Positions 7,820 to 15,406 of a stretch of 15,406 bases of DNA are shown piece by piece (the first letter of the stretch is position 1; each line of letters opens with the position of its first letter). Both the position numbers and the translations under genes were made by a program. This DNA comes from Haplosporangium gracile (lineage: Eukaryota > Mortierellomycota > Mortierellomycetes > Mortierellales > Mortierellaceae): NCBI GenBank assembly GCA_015499985.1, contig JAAAUF010000807.1:1-15406 (forward strand), written 5' to 3'. The notes beneath the pieces were generated by a model. The model was given only the letters and a program-made list of their open reading frames with translations, was not told where the DNA came from and did not search any database.

Positions 7820-10686
7820 ATGGTTGGTAAGTACCTGAACCCTTTCTTTGTTTTCATTTCTGAGGACGTTAGCTTTTCTTTGGCGGTCCTCAAAACGAAA
7901 CATAAAGTAACGACATTCCGCATTCAGTGACACGCACTCCATCTCCAAAAACCATCATTCGTCCTGATCTCCATTGGAATGAAACTCTCATTCACAAAAA
8001 AATGACACCCAACTGACAATACCGCTTATCCTGTTATTTTTACTTCCCTTTGAATAGCACTTCCTCTTGTCGTTGCTGCGGTTCCAGTGGCGCTGTACGC
8101 AAGCTCCAAGCTCAGCTTACCTCAAGACGCCCACTTAATCTCCAGTCTTATTGGTTCCAAGATCGCCTGTAGCGGCTTTGAGAAGAGCGACACCATCAAC
8201 CTTACCCATCGCTTTGACGGCAGTTATCGCAAGTACCCCGATCGCGAGGCTTTGGTCTTTGAAGGCAGGTCGTACACATACCGCGACATCCACCTCGGTA
8301 AGTGTCTTTCCTCTTTTTCCTTCTCCTGGTTATTGTTTAACTAGCATTGGGATAGACATACAATGTTGTGTGAGATAGGGTAGCAAGAGTGAAATGAATG
8401 CATGGCTGCATACAAAACCGAGAGAGAGAGAGTGAGTGAGTGTGTACCCTGGGCGGGGACTGACATGGATAAATATGTGTGTATGATGTGTGTAATTGTG
8501 CTCAGAAGTGACTTTCTCCACATCGGACACAAGGGTGTACTTGAATGCGAGTGCAAGGTTTCCGCCCCAGCAGTACAAAAATGCGTCATGTGATGGATTA
8601 GAGTCCGATCGAATGATCGATCGGAACGATGATTATGAATGGGTGTGAGCGGGCAAAGGGAAGCGAAGAGCAAAAGCAAAGCTCACTTTTTTTTTGTATC
8701 TATTATTTCTCACGCCCAACTTCTCATAATAACGTTGATGAAAAATAGCGTCCAACAAGATCGGCAACTGGCTGCTGGCAAAGGGCGTCAAGCGCGGCGA
8801 CATTATCTCGCTGTTCATGCAAAACAAGCCCGAGTTTATCTTCTGCTGGCTGGGAATCAACAAGATTGGCGCCACCGGAGCCTTCATCAACACCAACCTC
8901 GCCGGCAAACCATTGACACACTCCCTCAAGACCGCCTCCGCTACAATGCTGATTATGGACACGGAGTTGGCCTCGCAGGTCGCCAATTCGCTGGAAGAGA
9001 TTCAACAGATGGGATACTCTATCTACTCCTATGGTGGGCCAGAGCAGTTCGACTTTGCTACACCTCTTGATGTCTCTGGCGTGTCGGATGTAGATACTCC
9101 TGAAAACTTGCGTCGTGGAACAACTGTCAACGAGATTGCCATGTTGATATATACCTCTGGAACTACCGGCTTGCCTAAGGCCGGACGCTTCTCTCACTTT
9201 CGCGCCAGTGGTAAGTATACCATGCAAAACAACGGATAATTATCAAAATGCAACAGAACGTGTCACTGAACTTGACTTTTTGTCGTTCTATGTTCTATTT
9301 TCTTAGCGGGTCCGATGTTCTGGGGTCGCTTCTACAAGTTCTCAGAAAAGGATCGTATCTACGTGTCGTTGCCATTGTACCATAGTGCTGGTGCGGTTCT
9401 GGGGATGTGTGTCGCATGGAGTTGGGGCGCGACGGTGATTCTAGCCAGAAAGTTCTCTGCCACACACTTTTGGGAGGACTGTCGCAGGAACAATGTCACG
9501 GTCATCCAGTACATCGGCGAGATCTGTCGCTACTTGCTCAACGCTCCTGAACACCCTCTGGATAAGGCCCATTCTATTCGCCTGGCCCACGGAAACGGTA
9601 TGCGCCCCGATGTCTGGAACCGCTTCAGAGACCGTTTTGGGATTCCGCTGATTGGAGAGTGGTATGCGTCGACGGAAGGTACTGGTGCCCTTTCCAACTA
9701 TAACACGGGAGTCGCTGGCTCAGGAGCCATTGGACACCGTGGCGCTCTGGCTAGCTTGTTGGATAAGGGACTTAAGATTGCGAAGTTTGATGTCCAGACT
9801 GAGGAGCTGATCCGTGGCAAAAACGGATACTGCATTGAGGTACATTTGCAATGGCTAGTGCTATTTTTGTATACGTCGACTGTTACAATGACGTGTCGCT
9901 AATGATAGGCATTTTAATTACGAAATTTTATATCATAGTGCAAGGCCGGTGAGCCGGGCGAGTTATTGACTCTGATCGATTCAGCTGAACCCACCCGCGA
10001 CTTTAAGGGATATCACCAGAATAGCAGTGCCAGCAACAAGAAAGTCATCACTGATGTGTTCAAAACCGGTAAGTTATTTCAGTTATTTTTGGTCCAGTCA
10101 AGCGACAAGTGAGGTCATCTATTCTTGAAAGTGCTGTCGCTAATGCTTGTTTCTCCTCTTGCAAATTCCACTCCTTCCTAAAAAAAAAAAAAAAAAAAAA
10201 CTAGGCGACAAGTACTTCCGGACAGGTGACATCTTGCGTCGCGACAAGGACGGGTACTTTTATTTCGGCGACCGCGTCGGAGACACGTTCCGGTGGAAGT
10301 CCGAGAATGTCTCGACGGCCGAGGTGTCCGAGGTGCTCTCTCAGTACCCAGACTGCATCGAGGTCAACGTCTATGGTGTTGAGATTCCTGGCCACGACGG
10401 CCGTGCGGGTATGGCAGCCATTGTTGCAAAGCCCTCGATGAACTGGGACCAGTTTGCACAGTATGCGCTCAAGAACTTGCCCCGTTACTCTGTACCGATC
10501 TTTATCCGCAAGACGCCCGAGATTGAGATCACGGGCACGTTCAAGCAGAGGAAGGTCGAGCTTGTGACTGAGGGGATGGACCCTAGTGTGATTAAGGATG
10601 AGATGTTATGGCTGGATGGGCATTCGTATAAGCCGTTTAAGGCTGTTGAGCATAAGCGGGTCGTCAGTGGGCAGGCGAAGTTGTAA
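7820..10686 (+). CDS. FAT1: Fatty acid transport protein / very-long-chain acyl-CoA synthetase (FATP/ACSVL, Fat1-like), six exons
   Basis: Model: 7820-7826, 8058-8297, 8749-9210, 9307-9839, 9939-10068, 10205-10686; introns of 231, 451, 96, 99 and 136 bp, mostly with GTAAGT-type donors; all phases agree; 617 residues. It is an ANL-superfamily enzyme that makes acyl-CoA from long or very-long fatty acids through an acyl-AMP, and FATP members also drive uptake. Motifs in order: hydrophobic N-terminal segment (about 3-17), AMP-binding P-loop IYTSGTTGLPK (216-226), YASTEGT (357-363), FRTGD (462-466), the DR hinge (480-481), and the FATP/VLACS signature GDTFRWKSENVST (483-495) that separates FATPs from plain long-chain synthetases. 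The length fits FATPs (620-670). It ends in AKL, a valid PTS1 form, as yeast Fat1 ends in IKL; peroxisomal as well as ER or plasma-membrane location is therefore possible. Coding exon 1 is only 7 nt (Met, Val and one base). Intron 5 has an A21 tract two bases before its terminal AG. Confidence 0.92.
8420..8445 (+). repeat. (AG)n/(GAGT)n microsatellite in FATP intron 2
   Basis: An AG dinucleotide run passes into GAGT and GT repeats inside the 451-bp intron 2, the longest intron of the gene; more TG-rich sequence follows to about 8500. Confidence 0.7.
10180..10200 (+). repeat. 21-bp poly(A) tract next to the intron 5 acceptor of FATP
   Basis: Uninterrupted A21 followed by CTAG and then exon 6. 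The place normally held by a polypyrimidine tract is thus pure adenine; pyrimidines lie only further upstream (10151-10179). Confidence 0.9.
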
Positions 10687-11017
10687 ACGCGCCTTTGCTT
10701 CCTTTCATTTTATTTTGAGAAACCAGTTGTACACCCGGTTGTCATTTAAACTAATGAACCCCAAAATTTTTAAAAGTAAATATATACTCTAACCTAGTCT
10801 GTGAGCGACGATCATTCAGCTCAAGTAGAGAGAAGAAGAAAGAAAAAGTAGATTGAGTATTCCATAGAGTGAGTTATCCAACTGTGTCATGTCTATCCAT
10901 ATTGGAGACGCATCGATAAGAATGGGAATGAAGAAGCAGAGAAGAAAAAGAAGAGGACAAAGAGACTACGTGCCTACATTGAAGCTTTTTGTTTTCATGG
11001 TTTTGTATATATCGGTC

Positions 11018-11024
11018 TATAAAA
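11018..11024 (+). promoter_or_regulatory. TATA-like box CTATAAAAGG
   Basis: Textbook TATA sequence (TATAAAA within CTATAAAAGG). The first downstream ATG pair (11114 and 11117) opens a frame of only 20 codons that ends at 11175, so no real gene can be tied to it. It may be fortuitous or drive a non-coding transcript. Confidence 0.25.
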
Positions 11025-12365
11025 GGTTCGCCTTTCCAAGTGTTGGGTAGCGGAGCTTGTGGGGAGAGGCAATTGGTCAAGATTGAGATGCCTTTGAGTA
11101 TCGTAGAGAAACAATGATGGCCACTGATGCTCCAATCGGAAAGAGGAGGATGGTCCTGACTCTCGACGCGACGTGACGCGCTGATTTGAAACGCGAGTAG
11201 ATTGGGAGTCGATGCTCGATTATCTACTAATGAGAATTATCACGCTCTTCTCGTTTCCCCGCACTCCACATCTACATCCTTCCCTGGCCTCATTATTCAC
11301 ATCACTTGTTGATGTGGTTGGAACGAGCGCACACACTCACACGCACTTAAACTTTGTTCATATTCCTGCAACCAAACAAACAATAAACAAACCATACAAC
11401 CAAGGGAGGGATGGAAAACCAAATAAAAAAAGGGTATGCCCATGTCCTTGCCCACCTATTTGTGTATCTTTTCTTTTTACAAGCCCCTGAATTCTAAAAA
11501 GACGCCCTGTTTTGTGATCAAGCCAAGAAAAAAACCCCGATGTCCGAAGAGAAGTGGAGAGAGCATTTGCACGTTGACAAAGACATATGAAAAAGAAGAT
11601 TGATGACAGTTGTTGTTGTGTAGACAAGCAAAAAAAAAAAAGACGGTCGAAAGGGAATTTTTTAAATGGTCAGGGTGCAGAGCATGTCCACGGGAACGAC
11701 AATGGAAAGAAGGAGATGGATGTAGGATGAGCGAAAGAGGTTTATATACATGGTATGAATATGCCGAAAGACACGAGGAGGAATGGACATATGAGAGGAA
11801 AGAAGAGAGTGTGGGGATCAAGGAGAGTTGATTTGGTGAGAAGGGGAGGCAAGGGAAAATAAACAAGGGTGCGGAGGGAGGGAGAGGAAGAAAAGGAGTA
11901 GGTAGTATCGGCGCTAAAAACTTGTCTCAGTATGGTGGCATCATCGTTTTTACAAGTGGTTTCGCTCATTAGCGCATCAGCGGCGGATGACCAATGATGT
12001 TTCTGGCTGGATCTAGGAAGAGTATGAGTGGGGACAGAGGCTCGTTTCGATGAGCGAGACAACCTTTTCGTGAATGTTGACGCGTGGGATGAAACCGCGT
12101 TTTTGCTTTTCCCTATTTTTGAGCTCCAGGTATCCTTTGAGAGCGAGATGGTAAGTCCTCGCACTTTCTATTCTCTCAAACATAGATCTTGATCAGGAAT
12201 AAGAACCCATTGTTAAGGTATTTTTCAAGGACTAGTTCCGAGCGCGGATGTCATTGAACGTTAATTATGTGTATGTGAATGAACGTAAGTTGACGTGGGT
12301 TGAGTGCGGGTGAAGATATGATTTTGAAACCAACCGGACCTTGGAAGTGGATGATGATGGATGAC

Positions 12366-12405
12366 AAAGAGAGAGAAAGAGAGAGAAAGAGAGAGAAAGA
12401 GAGAG
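12366..12405 (+). repeat. Tandem repeat, four exact copies of AAAGAGAGAG
   Basis: Four perfect 10-bp units back to back, purine-only on the plus strand. A related AGAGAGAAAGAGAG block occurs at about 13552-13570. Confidence 0.9.
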
Positions 12406-12703
12406 CGAGTAAAAAAAGCGCGAAGAGTTCTGTACTTTTCTCTTGTAGCCAGTGACCCCCGTTTACTCCACTCTTGCAACAGAAAGTGAACTAGTGGATG
12501 ACGTAGCGTGGATCTTGCGAGTGGGTAGCGTGAGGGTAGTGAGCGTGTGCCAGGTATCATAGTGAACACAACACTGAATGAGAGGACCCTCCTCCACCTC
12601 TTCCATCGCAGATCTAGCTCTTCCCTTTTTGCCCGCTTACTTACTTTCTTTCTTTCTCTCCCTCGTTCTCTTTTCTTCTATTGTTTCCTTTACAATTCAC
12701 TTG

Positions 12704-12710
12704 TATAAAT
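12704..12710 (+). promoter_or_regulatory. TATA box before the unidentified gene at 13000
   Basis: TATAAAT in the context CTTGTATAAATC, set in a CT-rich tract and followed by about 290 bp of leader that turns into CAACAA-type sequence just before the ATG at 13000. A very similar TGTATAAAC lies at the right edge of the window. Confidence 0.5.
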
Positions 12711-12999
12711 CTCGTTCACCCTCAACGACTCGTTTTAACCTCATTCTGTCGGTTAGCAGTCCACTCTTTATTCTTTATCCTCATTCCTTCGTCTCAACTC
12801 TCACCCAGTTCTCATTCAAAACTCACCAAATACTCATTCAACGCCAACGACAATAAGCTCATTTCTCCATTCCTTTATTCCCCATTCACATATTGCGTTT
12901 TCCTGCCTTTCCGACACTCTTGTACATAACCCCACACTCTCTTCTTCTCTGCTCTGAACAAGAACAATAACAACAACGACAACAGCAACAAAAGACGCG

Positions 13000-13130
13000 A
13001 TGCCAGCACCCATCGAGATCCACCAACTCACAGCCATGCCTATGCCTGTACGACACAACCGGACAGGCTCCTCGCTCGTCTCGCACCCTACGCCTCTTCA
13101 ACAACAGCATCCTTACTTGGCCACCTTTGA
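13000..13130 (+). CDS. First coding exon of an unidentified gene (or a 44-codon ORF)
   Basis: The ATG at 13000 follows a leader of the kind seen before the other genes (AACAACGACAACAGC). It opens 43 codons plus two bases rich in P, H and Q (start MPAPIEIHQL, end YLATFE), then a strong donor GA|GTAAGT at 13130/13131. Read without splicing, the frame ends at once, because the TAA at 13132-13134 lies inside the donor. So it is either an initial exon whose partners lie further right, or a 44-residue peptide. I found no convincing in-frame second exon in the following 2.2 kb. There is no recognisable domain; the composition suggests the disordered N-terminus of a regulatory protein, which is only a guess. 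Confidence 0.5.
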
Positions 13131-14036
13131 GTAAGTCCTCTCTTCTCTACCTTTTCCATCCCCTATTTCATAATTCCTTGGAACTTGCTTTTCGTTTGAG
13201 AGTCTAAATGGTCGCCTGTCCAACGAAGGTCTATCCCCCTTCCTTCTTCTTATTCTCCCTCCCCGCCCCTTTTTTTCAGAATCGAGTGATTGTTTGTTTT
13301 TGTTTGTTCAGCTTGACTTCTTGATCAGGCTTTGGAAGATCAGTATCAGCCATAGCCATGTTTGAACGTGGCCCGAGCATTGTTTCTTTTTATTTTCCAC
13401 CCCCGATTCTGCCGTTTCTTATAACATTTCGGCTCTCAAAGCTTGTTGCGTCTCATCCTTTCACGAGCAAGCAGGTGAAAGGTCGGACAAGTTGATGGAA
13501 AGATGATTAGACTCGGGAATGGAACCTTCATTGGAGTAACAATGGTACAAAGAGAGAGAAAGAGAGAGAGATTTAGTCTGTTATCCGTTACCGCAGCTCC
13601 CTTCTTCTCTCTCCCCATGCTGCTCCCCTTGTCCTGTCTGGGTCAACAGGGCTGTCACAAGGAAAAGAAACAAGGGATGCTGTTGGATGTCTGCAACGCC
13701 CGTTCACTTTCACCCCCTGCCCTTACTCTCTTCTCGTGTAATCAAATCATAAAAAAAGTACAAAGAGATAAAAGAGAATCAATGGATTTGTTCTCCTCAT
13801 GTTCGCTACCCCAACTCTCTTGTTCAGTCAATGTGAGAAAAGAGAGATAGATAGAGAGGGAGCGTATGGTTTGTCCTACCATATTAAAGAGGCGAATGGG
13901 ATTGCATTGTCCAATTGGGGTGTCGTTTTTGTTAGTGCATGCGATCACATCCATTTCCTTTTCATACGATGAGGGTTTGATATATCCAACGTTCGTATCC
14001 TTTTACCCACTGTTGTGTCCCGTTGATGTCCAAATG

Positions 14037-14064
14037 GAGTGAGTGAGTAAGTGAGTGAGTAAGT
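14037..14064 (+). repeat. (RAGT)7 tetranucleotide repeat
   Basis: Seven tandem units of GAGT or AAGT in the order GAGT x3, AAGT, GAGT x2, AAGT. Confidence 0.85.
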
Positions 14065-14324
14065 GAAATGTGTTCACCTGATGGGTGGAAGGGTGCTGTT
14101 CTGCATAACCTCCGAAGACATTTAATGTTTGCATAAGAATACAAAAGTGTGTTGTTTGGTGGCCATGTCTCAAATTGCCTCGTCCTTCTCTAATCCTTCC
14201 CCTCCCCTAGTCCTGGTGATTGGCTGCCCTTGATTAACAGCAAGCAGCGACTCGCATTCAAACGCCCTCGTTGTTCCTTCTACTCATTGTTTCTTCTTTG
14301 GGTTGCTTACCCTAGTCCCTGGTT

Positions 14325-14347
14325 GTCTGTCGGTCTGTCTGTCTGTC
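14325..14347 (+). repeat. (GTCT)n tetranucleotide repeat
   Basis: GTCT units with one interruption (GTCTGTC, G, then GTCT x3 and GTC). Confidence 0.85.
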
Positions 14348-14992
14348 AATCATCACTGATTGCCGTTCACTTTTCATCACGTTCATCATCGTCATCATAT
14401 CCATGATGTCCCATCGTATGGAATAGTTATCCCTCTCGCACTCACTCTTTTGCTTTACATTTGATGAACTGTTTTTGTGGATCTTGCTGCAGGTCTATTT
14501 GTTTCTGTCAAAGGGGACCTTGTTGTCACTGACAGACAAAACACAATTGAGTACAGAGCACAAAAAAAAAGAAAAAGAAAAGAGGGAAGATGGTGAACGC
14601 ACGGAGGATCCTACTTCATCCTCATCATCCAACATGACCTCTCTCTTCCTCCCGTCGTGTCTTTCATCCCTTTCTTCTTTTTTTTAATTGATCCTTGGTG
14701 GGGTCGTATTATCTGTCCGTTCTTAAACACCACGAAGGAATCAACAACACACGGGCAAGCAGGCAGACATCAATGTTCAAAGGGGAAGAAAGAGAAGAAG
14801 AAAAAAGAAAAAGAAGAAAAGAGGGGACCCTTGCATCGGTGTGTGAGTGTCCGTCCAAAGCGAAAAAAGGGATTGCGTGTAGTTTGCGCTTGCTCGGACA
14901 TGTGGGATGGGAAACTAGGGATAGGGAACAAAAAAGAAAGGAAAAGAGAATCACTCAATCGAGCAGGGGGTGTGGGGTTGGAGAAGGAGTAT

Positions 14993-15018
14993 TGATGGAC
15001 GAGGTGGACGAGGTGGAC
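14993..15018 (+). repeat. Short tandem repeat of GAGGTGGAC
   Basis: Two exact 9-bp copies (15001-15009, 15010-15018) preceded by a degenerate copy TGATGGAC. A unit of three codons (Glu-Val-Asp) could be coding, but the surrounding frame is low-complexity and looks non-coding. Confidence 0.7.
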
Positions 15019-15327
15019 GAAGGGTCTGAAAAAGAGAGAGAGCAAGAGAGAGTGGGCGTCATTCAAACATACACATAAACACCTACTGTACCAGTTTCAA
15101 CAAGCTACAAGCAACAGGCAACGAAAACCAAGCCAAGGGCTGGTACATAGAACAACAGAGGAAGAGGCGATTCTGTGGTTGTCCCGGCAAGAGAGGAGAC
15201 GAAGCAAGGAAAGCACACACATGCATCGAAAATGGAGGTGACCGTGCTCACTTTTCTTTTAATCAGTCCCCCAGTCCCTTTTCGTTCCTTTCTCCTCTCA
15301 TTTTTTCATCTCGCAATTTTTTTGGTG

Positions 15328-15406
15328 TATAAACTTCACTTTACTCCAAACTCGAACTCGCTCCTTTTCTCTTCTCTTCTCTTTTTCTCTCTTTCTTCCT
15401 TCCTAT
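15328..15406 (+). promoter_or_regulatory. TATA box and pyrimidine-rich leader at the right edge
   Basis: TATAAA (15328-15333) in GGTGTATAAACTTCAC is followed by an almost pure CT tract to the end of the window. The arrangement copies that at 12704 and suggests a plus-strand gene whose coding part begins beyond the window. Confidence 0.4.

Larger units (their letters stand above)
10687..12999. other. Intergenic region downstream of FATP; no supported gene
   Basis: The FATP 3' UTR starts here (A/T-rich to about 10790, no canonical AATAAA; AGTAAATATATA is the nearest variant). The rest has purine-rich tracts, a good TATA-like box at 11018, a microsatellite at 12366 and a long pyrimidine-rich plus-strand leader from about 12590 to 12950. 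Open frames in it are translated low-complexity DNA. A minus-strand frame of 140 codons at 11742-12164 has some mixed composition but no recognisable domain. Confidence 0.5.
13131..15327. other. Long stretch without supported exons; intron or intergenic
   Basis: Starts with the GTAAGT donor of the exon at 13000. It contains pyrimidine-rich and purine-rich tracts, tetranucleotide repeats and an (A/G)n-rich block at about 14560-15060. Candidate acceptors at about 13310, 14214 and 14493 lead into stops within a few codons, without a donor. It is either an unusually long first intron or the spacer after a short gene. Confidence 0.4.

Noticed and set aside
8724..9227. 167-codon frame on the minus strand
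   Set aside because: Antisense shadow of FATP exon 3, which carries the AMP-binding motif on the plus strand.
11114..11175. Short frame of 20 codons after the TATA-like box at 11018
   Set aside because: Too short, no leader pattern, no clear donor to extend it; kept only as a remark under the TATA-like box.
11742..12164. 140-codon minus-strand frame
   Set aside because: Largely Ser/Thr/Pro/Leu-rich with a purine-tract shadow at its end, no recognisable motif, no leader-like sequence and no splice partners found.
14695..15078. 127-codon plus-strand frame with Glu/Lys and (Glu-Val-Asp) repeats
   Set aside because: It translates A/G-rich low-complexity DNA, and the parallel frames on both strands are equally open.
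1..15406. CRISPR array, insertion sequence, transposon with terminal repeats, or viral remnant
   Set aside because: No spaced direct repeats, no transposase, reverse transcriptase or integrase motifs, and no viral protein signatures; the tandem repeats present are ordinary microsatellites.

Overview
The window looks like nuclear DNA of a zygomycete-type fungus, most likely a member of the Mortierellaceae (Mortierella, Linnemannia or Podila type). The genes are split by introns of about 95 to 450 bp with GTAAGT-like donors and TAG/CAG acceptors. Leaders are pyrimidine-rich and end in CAACAA-like runs before the ATG. The desaturase closely resembles, from memory, the omega-3 desaturase of Mortierella alpina. 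There is no sign of bacterial operons, CRISPR arrays, rRNA or tRNA.

Layout. (1) 330-1792, plus strand: three-exon gene for a Mediator head subunit Med8-like protein with an unusually long acidic tail. (2) 1960-2986, minus strand: five-exon gene for a 191-residue protein with a GKPIPGI box and a KPWE motif, the hallmarks of the recently named peroxin PEX39 (formerly an uncharacterised family). It converges on Med8 with 167 bp between the stop codons. (3) 3482-5153, minus strand: two-exon omega-3/Delta12-type fatty acid desaturase, 408 residues, all three histidine boxes intact, the first box cut by a 445-bp intron. (4) 5154-7819: divergent intergenic region of 2.7 kb with a pyrimidine-rich desaturase leader, a CCAAT box, a CACGTG box and a 1.1-kb stretch without open frames that holds several nested inverted repeats. 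(5) 7820-10686, plus strand: six-exon fatty-acid transport protein / very-long-chain acyl-CoA synthetase, 617 residues, ending in the PTS1-like tripeptide AKL. (6) 10687-15406: 4.7 kb with almost no protein evidence. It contains promoter-like stretches, microsatellites, and one convincing first coding exon (13000-13130) of an unidentified gene. A second TATA plus pyrimidine-rich leader at the right edge suggests another gene starting beyond the window.

How the genes fit together. Three of the four identifiable genes concern fatty acids or peroxisomes: the desaturase makes n-3 polyunsaturated acyl chains in the ER, the FATP/ACSVL enzyme activates long and very-long acyl chains to CoA esters and may enter peroxisomes, and PEX39 helps import PTS2 enzymes into peroxisomes. 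Whether this neighbourhood is functional or accidental cannot be told from one window. All gene models are spliced by hand from frame continuity and splice-site consensus; phases and lengths agree in every case, but no transcript evidence was available.
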